Below, one piece after another: positions 47,914-57,899 of a stretch of 64,000 nt of DNA; within the stretch, counting starts at the first letter, position 1, and the number at the start of each line of letters is the position of its first letter. This stretch comes from Lachnospiraceae bacterium. Its GTDB lineage: Bacteria > Bacillota > Clostridia > Lachnospirales > Lachnospiraceae. The DNA is taken from NCBI GenBank assembly GCA_022792885.1, contig JAAWBX010000022.1:18427-82426 (forward strand), given 5' to 3'. The notes below the pieces were generated by a model that was given only the letters and a program-made list of their open reading frames with translations, had not been told where the DNA came from and did no database searches. The translations under genes were made by a program, and so were the position numbers.

Positions 47914-50900
47914 CTAAAAATCAAACAAAGACAACTGATTCGACTTGGGCAGATCTCCGAACAGTCCCCACCCGGACATGGCATCCATCGTCGACTGACT
48001 GACTTTCGTCCGCAGACGAAAATCCTCCTCCGATAAAAACGGCCCTTCCTTCGCCGCCTCCTCCACCGCTTCCGCCACCCGGTCGCCCATACCGTCAATC
48101 GAATTTAACGACGGCATAATCTTTCCGTCCACAATCCGAAAACGGGTAGCTTCCGCCCGGTATATATCAATAGGAAGAAACTCGTATCCCCTGGCGTACA
48201 TTTCCTGGACAATCCTCATGTCCCGGAGTGAAGCCTGTTCCTTCTGAGAAAGGCTGTCCTCCCGTTTTCGATAATCGGCCAGGTTCTGCTCCAGCCTGTC
48301 GCGCCCCAGACACATCAGCTCATAAGAAAATCCGGACGCCCGAATGGAAAAAAACGCCGAGTAATATGCTAGCGGTTGAAAAATCTTAAACCACGCGATC
48401 CGCCAGGCCATCATCACGTAAGCGGCCGCATGCGCCTTGGGAAACATGTACTTGATTTTTTTGCAGGAAGCCAGATACCACTCCGGCACGTCATGAGCCC
48501 GCATCTGCTCTTCCCACTCCGGTTTTAGTCCTTTCCCTTTGCGGACGCTCTCCATAATGGTAAAAGATAACTCATTATCCAATCCCCTCTGGATCAGATA
48601 CGTCATAATATCGTCCCGGGTGCAGATCGCGGTCTGTATGGTAGCCGTCCCCTCCAAAATCAGATCCTGCGCATTCCCCAGCCACACGTCCGTCCCGTGC
48701 GCCAGACCCGCGATCCGAACCAGGTCGGAAAAATATTTCGGCTTCGTGTCCAGAAGCATCTGCATGGCGAAATCCGTTCCAAACTCCGGAATCCCGAGAG
48801 CCCCCAACTTGCAGCCCCCGATATCCTCCGGCGAGATCTTAAGAGCCGACGTATCTTTAAACAGACTCATAACCTCCCTGCTGTCCAGAGGGATCTTCGT
48901 GGCGTCCAGCCCGGTCACATCGCTCAGCATCCGAATCATCGTCGGATCATCGTGTCCCAGAATATCCAGTTTCAGCAGGTTATGGTCAATGGAATGGTAA
49001 TCAAAATGCGTCGTCACCGTATCCGTTGTCATATCGTTGGCAGGCCGCTGAATGGGAGTAAACGTGTTGATCTCCTCCCCGTGCGGCAAAACGATAATGC
49101 CGCCCGGATGCTGGCCGGTAGTCCTGCGGATTCCCACGCAGCCGGAGCTTAAGCGCTCGATCTCACAGCGCCTTTTTACCGCTCCCCGCTCTTCAAAATA
49201 TCGCATGGCAAAACCGTAAGCCGTCTTATCCGCCAGGGTACCGATCGTGCCCGCCCGGAAGGTATGCCCCTCTCCGAAGATCACTTCCGTATAGGCATGG
49301 GCCTTCGCCTGATACTCCCCGGAAAAATTCAGGTCAATATCCGGCTCCTTATTTCCCTTAAACCCGAGAAACGTTTCAAAAGGAATATCAAAACCGTCCT
49401 TCTCAAGCATCTCGCCGCAGACCGGACAGGCCCTGTCCGGCATGTCGCAGCCGGCGCCTCCGCCCGAATTTTTTACCTCCTCCGAATCAAAATCATAATA
49501 ATGGCAATTCGGACAACGGTAATGAGGCGGAAGCGGATTCACCTCCGTGATCTTCGCCATCGTCGCCACCAAAGAAGAACCGACGGAACCTCGAGAACCG
49601 ACCAGATACCCGTCCTCGTTGGAACGGCTCACCAATTTCCAGGCAATAATATACATCACGGCAAATCCGTTTTGAATGATCGAATTTAATTCTTTCTCCA
49701 GGCGCCCCACAACAATGGGAGGCAGCTCTTCCCCGTACATTTCATGCGCCGTCTGATAACACAGTTCCCGGAGCGTCTTGTCCGAATCTTCGATGACCGG
49801 CGGACATTTATCCGGCCTCACCGGACTGATCGGCTCGCACATATCGGCGATCCGGTTCGTATTGGTGACAACCACCTCCTCCGCCTTCTTCGCCCCCAGA
49901 TAATCGAACTCCTTCAACATCTCCTCCGTCGTTCGATAATACAACGGCGCCTGATTATCCGCGTCCTTAAAACCCTGCCCGGCCATGATAATCCGTCGAT
50001 ATGCCTCATCCTCGGGATCCATAAAATGCACGTCTCCGGTCGCCACCACCGGACGCCTGAACTTCTCGCCCAGTTCCACCACTCTCCGGTTCAGATCTTT
50101 TAAGTCTTCTTCCGAAGAAACGTCGTACTTGTCGTCCGCGATCATAAAGCGGTTATTTCCCAGCGGCTGTATTTCCAGGTAATCATACAAGCGGATAATC
50201 CGGGCCAGTTCTTCATCCGGCGCATGGTTTAAAAGAGCTTGAAACAATTCCCCGGCCTCACAGGCGGATCCGATAATCAATCCCTCCCGGTAACGAATCA
50301 ATTCGCTTTTTGGGATCCTGGGTTTCCCCGCGTAATACTCCATGTGCGATTTTGACACCAGGCGATACAGATTGATACGCCCCACATCATTTTTCGCCAA
50401 CAAAATAATATGATAACGTGGAAGCTTCTTCACCGCCTCCACCGGCATCCTCCCCAGGCAATTAGCCTCCGCCAGCGTATTCACACCCCGTTCCTTCAAC
50501 ATTTTCAAAAAAGTACAAAAAATACCGGCCGTCGCTTCCGCATCGTCCACCGCGCGATGATGATTCTGCAAAGACACGCCGACGGCATCCGCCACGACGT
50601 CCAACTTAAATTTCTTCAAATGCGGAAGAAGCACCCGCGCCAACGCCAGCGTATCCACGATCGGAGGCGCATAAGAAATGCCGGCGGCTTTTGCCTGCTC
50701 GGCAATAAAACCGGTATCAAAAGAAGCATTATGAGCTACAATGACCCCATCCCCGCAAAAGGCCAGAAATTCGGGCAGGACCTGTTCGATTCCGTCCGCC
50801 TCCAGCACCATGCGGTCCTGAATCCCGGTCAGCCGCACGATTTCCGGCGGAATCGGAATGCCGGGATTTACAAACCGCGAAAAACGGTCCACGATCTCTC

Positions 50901-52317
50901 CATTTACCAACTTCACCGCACCGATCTCAATGATACGATCCTTATAGAGGCTTAACCCCGTCGTCTCAATATCGAACACGATACAGGTCTCGTCAAACCG
51001 GCGGCTGCCCGGCCGAATGACCAGCTCCTTCAGATCATCCACCAGATAACCTTCCAGTCCATAAAGAATCTTAAGCGGCAGTTTCTTGTCCCGCACCGTA
51101 TGAAAAGCCTCGGTAAAAGCCTGTACCACTCCGTGGTCGGTGATCGCCAGAGCCGAATGTCCCCAAGACGCCGCCCGCTTGATCAGTTCCGCCGTCTCGG
51201 CCACCCCGTCCATATCGCTCATTTTTGTATGGCAATGCAGCTCCACCCGTTTTTTTTCCGACAAATCCGTGCGCACCGGACGCTCGTCATAGCCTTTGCG
51301 CACCCCGGATACGGACATGATAATCAGCTCACCTTCAAATTTATCCACACCGGTGGTCCCTTTCAGTTTCAAAAAAATCTGAGGCTCCAGAAATTCCCGC
51401 ACCCGTTCGGCCCGGTCCGGCCTGGCGAATATCTTAACCCTAATGCTGTCCGTAAAATCCGTTATCGAAAAAATGAACAGGCTGGTCCCCGTCTTCAATT
51501 CCCGTTCTTCCACGGAAATCACCTGTCCCTCGACGACCACGTCCCCCATCTCGCCGACGATCTCCTCGATCGGGATCGGTTCCTCGTCAAAATCAAAACC
51601 AAACAACACGTCGTCGTGCTTGTTCTTTCGCCGAACAAAACGGTTTTTCGCCGGGAAATCCTTCCTGGCACGGACGGGGCCCGCAGGCTTTTTCTCCGTT
51701 CTGACGTTCTCCTTCGCGGGCGGCTTCTCTTCGGATCCGATTGCGGAAGCTTCCAGAATTCTGGCCGCTTCCCTGGCCGCCAGCCTCTCCGTCTCCGCCT
51801 CGTACGAACGCGCCTCCTTCTCGAAGACAAGAAAAATCTCCGCGTCCAATCCGCATCTTTCCCGGAAGATTCCGGTCAGTTTCTGCCGGATCTCTTCCGC
51901 CCGGCTTCTGGACACCGGATGATCCTTCAGAGTCACACATACGCGCATCGGTTCCGGAAATGTGACTTTTCCCTCTTCAAGCACCTTTCGAAACAACTTT
52001 CCCTGATACAGAAATTCCAGCAAAATACTGTCCCGGTAAGCCATCCACAGATTCTCCGGCGAATACTGGGCAGACAGTTCATAACGTTCCACGATCCGGA
52101 TCGTCACCTGCCGTTTGGCGAACAGTTGCTGCTTGATCCTGCCCTCCAGCAGGTAAATCGTTTTTTTATGTATTAAATGCTCCGATACGATATGGATATA
52201 CAGAGCCTTACAATCCCTGCTCTGTCCGACCTTCTCCACCCACACGTCCTCCAGAAGAGCCGCCAGGTCTTCTTCCAGCTTCAGTTCGGGCATAACCTCC
52301 AAAAACTTTTTCCGCAT
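47914..52317 (-). CDS. polC: DNA polymerase III alpha subunit, PolC type
   Basis: The replicative polymerase of low-GC Gram-positive bacteria. The 1467-residue protein has an N-terminal OB-fold region, a PHP domain (about 375-430) with LHCHTKMSDMDGV, an inserted DEDD 3'-5' exonuclease (FDIETTGLSLYKDR about 443) and the C-terminal polymerase with KGNKEPDIDLNFSGEYQ, the zinc-binding CPNCHYY, and the FPKAHAAAYVMMAWR motif. The gene is three bases after ispG. This enzyme strongly supports a Firmicutes host. Confidence 0.98.
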   Translation of the reverse strand: MRKKFLEVMPELKLEEDLAALLEDVWVEKVGQSRDCKALYIHIVSEHLIHKKTIYLLEGRIKQQLFAKRQVTIRIVERYELSAQYSPENLWMAYRDSILLEFLYQGKLFRKVLEEGKVTFPEPMRVCVTLKDHPVSRSRAEEIRQKLTGIFRERCGLDAEIFLVFEKEARSYEAETERLAAREAARILEASAIGSEEKPPAKENVRTEKKPAGPVRARKDFPAKNRFVRRKNKHDDVLFGFDFDEEPIPIEEIVGEMGDVVVEGQVISVEERELKTGTSLFIFSITDFTDSIRVKIFARPDRAERVREFLEPQIFLKLKGTTGVDKFEGELIIMSVSGVRKGYDERPVRTDLSEKKRVELHCHTKMSDMDGVAETAELIKRAASWGHSALAITDHGVVQAFTEAFHTVRDKKLPLKILYGLEGYLVDDLKELVIRPGSRRFDETCIVFDIETTGLSLYKDRIIEIGAVKLVNGEIVDRFSRFVNPGIPIPPEIVRLTGIQDRMVLEADGIEQVLPEFLAFCGDGVIVAHNASFDTGFIAEQAKAAGISYAPPIVDTLALARVLLPHLKKFKLDVVADAVGVSLQNHHRAVDDAEATAGIFCTFLKMLKERGVNTLAEANCLGRMPVEAVKKLPRYHIILLAKNDVGRINLYRLVSKSHMEYYAGKPRIPKSELIRYREGLIIGSACEAGELFQALLNHAPDEELARIIRLYDYLEIQPLGNNRFMIADDKYDVSSEEDLKDLNRRVVELGEKFRRPVVATGDVHFMDPEDEAYRRIIMAGQGFKDADNQAPLYYRTTEEMLKEFDYLGAKKAEEVVVTNTNRIADMCEPISPVRPDKCPPVIEDSDKTLRELCYQTAHEMYGEELPPIVVGRLEKELNSIIQNGFAVMYIIAWKLVSRSNEDGYLVGSRGSVGSSLVATMAKITEVNPLPPHYRCPNCHYYDFDSEEVKNSGGGAGCDMPDRACPVCGEMLEKDGFDIPFETFLGFKGNKEPDIDLNFSGEYQAKAHAYTEVIFGEGHTFRAGTIGTLADKTAYGFAMRYFEERGAVKRRCEIERLSSGCVGIRRTTGQHPGGIIVLPHGEEINTFTPIQRPANDMTTDTVTTHFDYHSIDHNLLKLDILGHDDPTMIRMLSDVTGLDATKIPLDSREVMSLFKDTSALKISPEDIGGCKLGALGIPEFGTDFAMQMLLDTKPKYFSDLVRIAGLAHGTDVWLGNAQDLILEGTATIQTAICTRDDIMTYLIQRGLDNELSFTIMESVRKGKGLKPEWEEQMRAHDVPEWYLASCKKIKYMFPKAHAAAYVMMAWRIAWFKIFQPLAYYSAFFSIRASGFSYELMCLGRDRLEQNLADYRKREDSLSQKEQASLRDMRIVQEMYARGYEFLPIDIYRAEATRFRIVDGKIMPSLNSIDGMGDRVAEAVEEAAKEGPFLSEEDFRLRTKVSQSTMDAMSGWGLFGDLPKSNQLSLFDF

Positions 52318-52320
52318 TCC

Positions 52321-53376
52321 TTATCTGCCCCAATTCTTCCACTCGTCTTCCAGCGCCGCCAGAAGATTTTCCTCGGGCACCTTCTTTATAATCTCGCCTT
52401 TTCGAAACAAAAGCCCCACGCCGTCGCCGCCGGCGATTCCCAGATCCGCTTCCCTCGCCTCGCCCGGCCCGTTTACCACGCAGCCCATAACCGCCACCTT
52501 CATCGACAGGTCGTCATAAGCCGCCGCCATAGTCTCCACCCGGGAGGCCAGACCGATCAGGTCGATTCGGGTCCTTCCGCAGGTCGGACAGGACACTACC
52601 TCAATTCCGCCTTTTCTAAGGCCGAGCGTCCGCAAAATCTCCTTTGCGCTTTTCACTTCTTCCAAGGGATCCCCCGTCAAAGACACCCGGATCGTATCCC
52701 CGATGCCCTGATACAGAATCAGGCCAAGGCCCACCGCCGACCGGATATTACCGGCAAATAAAGTCCCGGCCTCGGTAATCCCCACATGGAGCGGATAATC
52801 CGTGCGGTCGGCAATCTGCTCATGAGCCCTGACACACATCCGCACATCGGAAGATTTGATACTGATAACCAGATTGTCATATCCCATCTTTTCAATCATC
52901 CGGGTCTTTAAAAGCGCGCTCTCCACCAACCCCTCCGCCGTGACGCCGCCATACTTCCCGATCCGTTCTTTCTCCAGCGAACCGCTGTTGACGCCGACGC
53001 GGATCGGCACATGAAGCGCCTTCGCCCGCGCGACAACCGCGCGCACCGCTTCCTCCCCGCCGATATTCCCGGGATTGATGCGAATTTTATCGGCGCCGTT
53101 TTCCATCGCCGCGATCGCCAGCCGATAGTCGAAATGAATATCCGCCACCAAAGGGATGTGAATCCGTTCCCGGATCTTCGACAGAGCAAAAGCCGCTTCC
53201 TTCGTCGGAACCGCGCAGCGGATAATCTCGCACCCGGCTTTCTCCAGCGCCAGAATCTGCGCCGTCGTGGCTTCCACATCCTCGGTCTTCGTATTACACA
53301 TCGACTGGATCCGTATCGGATTCCCTCCGCCGATCGGCACGTCTCCGATCCGCACCACTTTTGTACGTTCTCTCAT
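52321..53376 (-). CDS. ispG: 4-hydroxy-3-methylbut-2-enyl diphosphate synthase IspG
   Basis: IspG converts MEcPP to HMBPP in the methylerythritol phosphate route, using a 4Fe-4S cluster. The 351-residue protein has the N-terminal TIM-barrel start VRIGDVPIGGGNPIRIQSM and the C-terminal cluster ligands in CPTCGRTRIDL and GCVVNGPGEAREAD. AAGGAGGAG precedes the ATG. It lies between rseP and polC, its common position in Clostridia. Confidence 0.97.
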   Translation of the reverse strand: MRERTKVVRIGDVPIGGGNPIRIQSMCNTKTEDVEATTAQILALEKAGCEIIRCAVPTKEAAFALSKIRERIHIPLVADIHFDYRLAIAAMENGADKIRINPGNIGGEEAVRAVVARAKALHVPIRVGVNSGSLEKERIGKYGGVTAEGLVESALLKTRMIEKMGYDNLVISIKSSDVRMCVRAHEQIADRTDYPLHVGITEAGTLFAGNIRSAVGLGLILYQGIGDTIRVSLTGDPLEEVKSAKEILRTLGLRKGGIEVVSCPTCGRTRIDLIGLASRVETMAAAYDDLSMKVAVMGCVVNGPGEAREADLGIAGGDGVGLLFRKGEIIKKVPEENLLAALEDEWKNWGR

Positions 53377-53387
53377 CCTTCTCCTCC

Positions 53388-54440
53388 TTATCGCCCGATC
53401 AGACGCACGATATCATTGTAAAAAACAAACGTCATCAAAAGCATCAAAAGAACCATCCCGACCATATGCACGATTCCTTCCTTCTCGCTCGGAACCGGTT
53501 TTCCCCGGATCAGTTCAAACAGGATAAACAGAATTCGTCCGCCGTCCAAAGCCGGAAACGGAAGCAGATTCATAACTCCCAAATTGACCGACAAAAGCAG
53601 AGAAATATTGGCCAGATTGATGAAGACGTAGAATGCACCGTCCGTTTTGCTCTCCTCCACCACATCGTTCACCACCGAAACGATGCCGACCGGACCGGAG
53701 AGCTCCGTTACCGGAACCCGACCGGTAAAAAGCATCCCCAGAGAAGCCCAGGTATATTCCATCCAGTATTTCACCTCATGAAAGCCGAGGCCCAGCGCTT
53801 CCAGCACGTGATCCACCGGTCTCCGGTACGTATAGACCGAAACTCCCATGTAATAGGTATTCCGCTCTTCGTCATAAGCCGGTCGAAACACCGTCTCCCC
53901 CGCCTTGCCGTCCCGCTCATAGCCGACCGTAATCTCGTCTTTCCCGTCGTAATTCATGAAAAACAAAGAAACGTCCCGATAGGACTTTATGGTTTTGCCG
54001 TTCATACGGGTGATCAGATCCCCTTCCAGAAGGCCGGCCTCCTCCGCCGGCATCCCTTCCGGCACCGCGGAAAGATAAGGTTTATCGATCCCCACCGTCC
54101 CGATGACTACCACGGCCAGAATATACGCGGTCAGAAAATTAAAAAACGGCCCCGCCGCCAGAATGGAGAGCCTGGCCCAGGGAGATTTTTTCGGAAAAGA
54201 GTTCTCCGCGTCCGAATCCTCATCCTCCCCTTCCATAATGCAGGCCCCGCCAAAAGGAATCAGGCGAAGCGAATACTCCGTCCCTCCTTTTTCAAAACAC
54301 AGAAGCTTCGGGCCGAATCCGATACAGAACTCCGGCACGCCCACTCCGTTTTTCTTTGCCAGCAGAAAATGCCCCAGTTCATGCGTTACCACCAGCAGGC
54401 TGAATACCAGGACGGCCAATAAAATGTTCAGAATATTCAT
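53388..54440 (-). CDS. rseP: RIP metalloprotease RseP (site-2 protease)
   Basis: An intramembrane zinc protease that cleaves transmembrane substrates such as anti-sigma factors. The 350-residue protein has HELGH (His20, Glu21, His24) in the first helix, one PDZ domain (about 115-190), and the LDGGRILF motif in the third helix. Four transmembrane segments are visible. GAGAGGG precedes the ATG. It sits between dxr and ispG, as in most Firmicutes. Confidence 0.96.
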   Translation of the reverse strand: MNILNILLAVLVFSLLVVTHELGHFLLAKKNGVGVPEFCIGFGPKLLCFEKGGTEYSLRLIPFGGACIMEGEDEDSDAENSFPKKSPWARLSILAAGPFFNFLTAYILAVVVIGTVGIDKPYLSAVPEGMPAEEAGLLEGDLITRMNGKTIKSYRDVSLFFMNYDGKDEITVGYERDGKAGETVFRPAYDEERNTYYMGVSVYTYRRPVDHVLEALGLGFHEVKYWMEYTWASLGMLFTGRVPVTELSGPVGIVSVVNDVVEESKTDGAFYVFINLANISLLLSVNLGVMNLLPFPALDGGRILFILFELIRGKPVPSEKEGIVHMVGMVLLMLLMTFVFYNDIVRLIGR

Positions 54441-54452
54441 GAAAAACCCTCT

Positions 54453-55604
54453 CTAACTCTTTTTTGCCAGCCATACATCCAGACACTCGCAGGTCCGCTT
54501 CTCCGTTTCAAGAATCTCTTCCAGAGAAGGGTGTTTCCTGTTGTCGTGCCGCATCATCATATGTTCGATCCGATCCGCGATATCCAGATATCCGATCTTC
54601 CCCTCCAGAAAACGGGCCACCGCCCACTCGTTCGCCGCGTTAAACACGGTAGGCAGCGTCCCCTCCTGCCTCCCGGCCTCGTAAGCCAGCCGCAGGCCCT
54701 TAAACGTATCCGTATCCGGCTTCGCAAACGCGATCTCAGAAAGCTGCCAGAAATCCAGCCGCCCCGAAAGCGGCCTCCTCTCCGGATAATAGAGAGCATA
54801 TTGAATCGGAAGCTTCATATCCGGAGTTCCCAACTGAGCCATCACGGCGCCGTCCAAAAATTCCACCATGGAATGAATGATACTCTTCGGCTGTATAACC
54901 ACCCGGATCCGATCCATGGGAACTCCAAAAAGCCATCTGGCTTCCATGACCTCCAGGCCCTTGTTGACCAGCGTGGACGAATCGATCGTGATCTTCTTCC
55001 CCATTACCCAGTTCGGATGCTTCAATGCGTCCTCAAGCCGGACCGTTTTAAGCTCCTCCCTCGTTCGTCCCAAAAACGGACCGCCGGAAGCCGTGATCCA
55101 CAAATTTGCGATCTCTTTTCTATTCTCCCCGTTCAGGGCCTGAAATATCGCGCTGTGTTCCGAATCCACCGGCAAAATCCGAACCTGCTTCTCTTCTGCC
55201 AAAGGCATAATGAGATGCCCGGCCGTCACCAGCGTCTCCTTATTCGCCAGCGCAATGTCCTTGCCGTTTTGAATCGCGCGCAGCGTAGGGAGAATACCGA
55301 TCATCCCTACCACCGCCGTCACGACGATCTGAGCATCCGTCTCCCCGGCCGCCGCCAGCATGCCTTCCATCCCGGCATACACCGGAATCCCCAGGTCCGC
55401 GATCCGTCCTCTCAAAATCTCCGCCGCTTCCTTCTCCCACACGGCCGCCAGCCTCGGCTTAAACTCCCGAATCTGAGCCTCCAGCTTCTCGATATTCCGG
55501 GCGGCCGTCAATGCCGTCACCTGAATGTCCCCGTTCGCGCGGACGATTTCAAGCGCCTGGGTCCCGATCGAACCGGTAGAGCCCAATATGGCCACTTTCC
55601 TCAT
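54453..55604 (-). CDS. dxr: 1-deoxy-D-xylulose-5-phosphate reductoisomerase
   Basis: Dxr converts DXP to MEP, the second step of the MEP isoprenoid pathway, with NADPH and a divalent metal. The 383-residue protein begins with the NADPH site ILGSTGSIGTQAL, and includes LPVDSEHSAIFQAL, ASGGPFLG and MDRIRVVIQPKSIIHSMVEF. The ATG at 55604 is chosen over upstream ones because homology begins there and GGGGAGAG precedes it. It overlaps no neighbour and is followed by rseP. Confidence 0.97.
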   Translation of the reverse strand: MRKVAILGSTGSIGTQALEIVRANGDIQVTALTAARNIEKLEAQIREFKPRLAAVWEKEAAEILRGRIADLGIPVYAGMEGMLAAAGETDAQIVVTAVVGMIGILPTLRAIQNGKDIALANKETLVTAGHLIMPLAEEKQVRILPVDSEHSAIFQALNGENRKEIANLWITASGGPFLGRTREELKTVRLEDALKHPNWVMGKKITIDSSTLVNKGLEVMEARWLFGVPMDRIRVVIQPKSIIHSMVEFLDGAVMAQLGTPDMKLPIQYALYYPERRPLSGRLDFWQLSEIAFAKPDTDTFKGLRLAYEAGRQEGTLPTVFNAANEWAVARFLEGKIGYLDIADRIEHMMMRHDNRKHPSLEEILETEKRTCECLDVWLAKKS

Positions 55605-55647
55605 GTATCTCTCCCCTTTCTCCGCCGCAAAATCCCCGGCCGCCTTC

Positions 55648-56451
55648 CTATAACGCCCACCAGGAAATCGCATAGAAAATAACCGGCGCCACAAAAATCA
55701 CACTGTCAAAGCGGTCCAGGATCCCGCCGTGACCGGGAATCAGATTCCCGTAATCTTTCACCTCGTGATTCCTCTTAATCGCGGAAGCCGCCAGATCACC
55801 GACCTGGGAAATCACCGAAGAAACCGCGCAGATCCCGGCGCAGGCCGCAGCCGGATCCGGAAAAATCCCGACCAGTACGTCCTGACACGCCCGGCCGAAC
55901 ACAAAACCCAGAAGCGCCGCCCCGGCGATCCCCCCCAACGCGCCCTCCACGGACTTCTTCGGGCTTAAAACCGGCGCCAGTTTATGCCTGCCGAACAGCA
56001 TTCCCGTACAATACGCGCAGGTATCGCACCCCCAGGAGGCAAGAAAAACCAGCCAGATCAGATATCCCTCATCCAAAAGTCGGATTCGGTAAAGATAAAA
56101 CAACATCACCGCCACATAAAAAACGCCAAAGTATGCCGTCATTACCTGATTCGCATGGAATCTCGGGAATGTAAACACATAAATCGTCAGCATGGCCACC
56201 AAAACCCCGATCGCAAAAACCGGCGTGACCTCCGAACAGGTCAGACGCAGCCACAGCGCATACCAGGCCGCGGCCAGATACCCGGCCACGCCCAGCAGCG
56301 TCTGCTCCATTTTCACCACCCGATACAATTCAAACATGCCAATCAAAGAGATCACAATGAGCGCCCCCCAGAGAAAATCCCCTCCCACGGTTAAAAGCGC
56401 GCCCATCACGATCACCAGCACAATTCCGCTTATGAGTCTTGTCTTAAACAT
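55648..56451 (-). CDS. cdsA: Phosphatidate cytidylyltransferase CdsA
   Basis: CdsA makes CDP-diacylglycerol from phosphatidate and CTP for phospholipid synthesis. The roughly 267-residue integral membrane protein ends with the CDP-alcohol family motif (SxVxDLAAS-like GDLAASAIKRNHEVKDYGNLIPGHGG). Two starts are possible: the ATG at 56451 (given), where homology begins, or a GTG at 56481 overlapping the uppS stop by four bases; neither has a strong ribosome-binding site. It is in the usual uppS-cdsA-dxr order. Confidence 0.95.
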   Translation of the reverse strand: MFKTRLISGIVLVIVMGALLTVGGDFLWGALIVISLIGMFELYRVVKMEQTLLGVAGYLAAAWYALWLRLTCSEVTPVFAIGVLVAMLTIYVFTFPRFHANQVMTAYFGVFYVAVMLFYLYRIRLLDEGYLIWLVFLASWGCDTCAYCTGMLFGRHKLAPVLSPKKSVEGALGGIAGAALLGFVFGRACQDVLVGIFPDPAAACAGICAVSSVISQVGDLAASAIKRNHEVKDYGNLIPGHGGILDRFDSVIFVAPVIFYAISWWAL

Positions 56452-56477
56452 TCTGTCTTCAGACGTCCGACCGGCAC

Positions 56478-57191
56478 TCACACACCGCCGAAACGCCGCT
56501 CCCTTTTATTATATTTTTCGATGGCTTTTATCAATTCCTCTTTATTAAAATCCGGCCAGTACACATCCGTAAAATAAAATTCCGTGTAAGCCATCTGCCA
56601 GAGAAGATAATTGGACAGCCGCTGTTCCCCGCCGGTCCGAATCAGAAGATCCGGATCCGGCATCCCGGCCGTATCCAGATAAGCCGTCAGGCAGGTTTCA
56701 TCCACCTGCTCCGGCGAAAGCCGTCCCGCCCGAATATCCGCCGCCAGCCGGCGGACGCCCCGGACGATCTCATCCCGGCCTCCGTAATTCACGGCGATCA
56801 CGAACGTAAGGCCCGTATTTTTCTCCGTCTCGCCCTCCAGCGCGTTCAAACCTTCAATAATATCCCGATCGAACCGGCTCCGGTCGCCGATCACCTTTAC
56901 CCGGACATTATTCTTCTTAGCGCTCTTCAGCAACCGCACCATATAATAACGAAACAGCTGCATCAAACCGCTTACCTCTTCTTCTGAGCGTTTCCAGTTT
57001 TCCGTAGAAAATCCGTAAACCGTCAAATAACGGATCCCCAAGCGGGCCGCGTCCTCCACAAGACGCTCCACCGTCTTGCAGCCTTCCACATGCCCCATGT
57101 GCCTGAGCAGGCCTTTTCGCTTCGCCCAGCGCCCGTTCCCGTCCAGGATAATCGCCACATGTTCCGGAATCTTAAGTTTTGTTTCATCCAT
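56478..57191 (-). CDS. uppS: Undecaprenyl diphosphate synthase
   Basis: UppS extends farnesyl diphosphate to undecaprenyl diphosphate, the lipid carrier for cell wall. The 237-residue protein shows IILDGNGRWAKRKG, RHMGHVEG, VYGFSTENWKR, VNYGGRDEIV and PDPDLLIRTGGEQRLSN-type motifs. GAGGG precedes the ATG. It links the MEP pathway genes downstream to cell-wall synthesis. Confidence 0.97.
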   Translation of the reverse strand: MDETKLKIPEHVAIILDGNGRWAKRKGLLRHMGHVEGCKTVERLVEDAARLGIRYLTVYGFSTENWKRSEEEVSGLMQLFRYYMVRLLKSAKKNNVRVKVIGDRSRFDRDIIEGLNALEGETEKNTGLTFVIAVNYGGRDEIVRGVRRLAADIRAGRLSPEQVDETCLTAYLDTAGMPDPDLLIRTGGEQRLSNYLLWQMAYTEFYFTDVYWPDFNKEELIKAIEKYNKRERRFGGV

Positions 57192-57329
57192 GTTCTTCCC
57201 TCTTTATCCGGTTCGAACGTTTTGTCTCCGGGCTGCCTAAACCGCGCGGCCGACCGCCCTCTCAAAAGCCCGGCAACCAGAAAGCGGGAGGCTTCTCACT
57301 CTCCCCCCGCTTCTTCTGTTCTCCCCTTA

Positions 57330-57884
57330 TTAAACGGTAACAATCTCCTTGCTCTTCAAATCGACTTCTTTATCAATCTGAGCAATATATTTGTCCGTCA
57401 TCTTCTGAATCTCATCCTCGCCCTGCTTCTGCTCGTCCTCGGAGATCTCGCCGGCCTTGTTCATCTTCTTGATCGCGTCGTTGGCGTCCCTGCGGATGTT
57501 GCGAATCGCTACTTTCGCGTTCTCACCCTTCTTCTTTACATCCTTTGCCAGCTCTTTTCTGCGGTCCTCCGTCATCTCCGGAAACGTCAGCCGGATGACC
57601 GAGCCGTCATTCTGGGGATTGATCCCGATATCCGAAGTCTGAATCGCCTTCTCGATCAGTTTGATCAGACTCTTCTCCCAGGGCTGTATCAAAAGCATCC
57701 TCGGTTCCGGAACGGAAACGTTGGCCACCTGCTGGATCGTGCTCGGCACCCCGTAATAATCCACTCTCAGCTTGTCCAGCACATGAGGATTCGCGCGGCC
57801 CGCCCGAATCGATACATAATCGGAGAGCAACGCCTTGATTGTCTTCTCCATCTTTTCTTCATAGGTTAATATCAATTCATCCAT
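57330..57884 (-). CDS. frr: Ribosome recycling factor
   Basis: RRF, with EF-G, splits post-termination ribosomes. The 184-residue protein has SIRAGRANPHVLDKLRVDYYG, the central PQNDGSVIRLTFPEMTEDRRKEL and a C-terminal helix ending EVDLKSKEI. GGGAGG precedes the ATG. It follows pyrH by 15 bases. The 138-base gap to uppS downstream holds two GC-rich hairpins but no T-run. Confidence 0.98.
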   Translation of the reverse strand: MDELILTYEEKMEKTIKALLSDYVSIRAGRANPHVLDKLRVDYYGVPSTIQQVANVSVPEPRMLLIQPWEKSLIKLIEKAIQTSDIGINPQNDGSVIRLTFPEMTEDRRKELAKDVKKKGENAKVAIRNIRRDANDAIKKMNKAGEISEDEQKQGEDEIQKMTDKYIAQIDKEVDLKSKEIVTV

Positions 57885-57899
57885 CGATCTGTCCTCCCT

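Noticed and set aside
57192..57329. Terminator between frr and uppS
   Set aside because: Two GC-rich stems are present but neither is followed by a T-run on the minus strand, so transcription probably continues into uppS.
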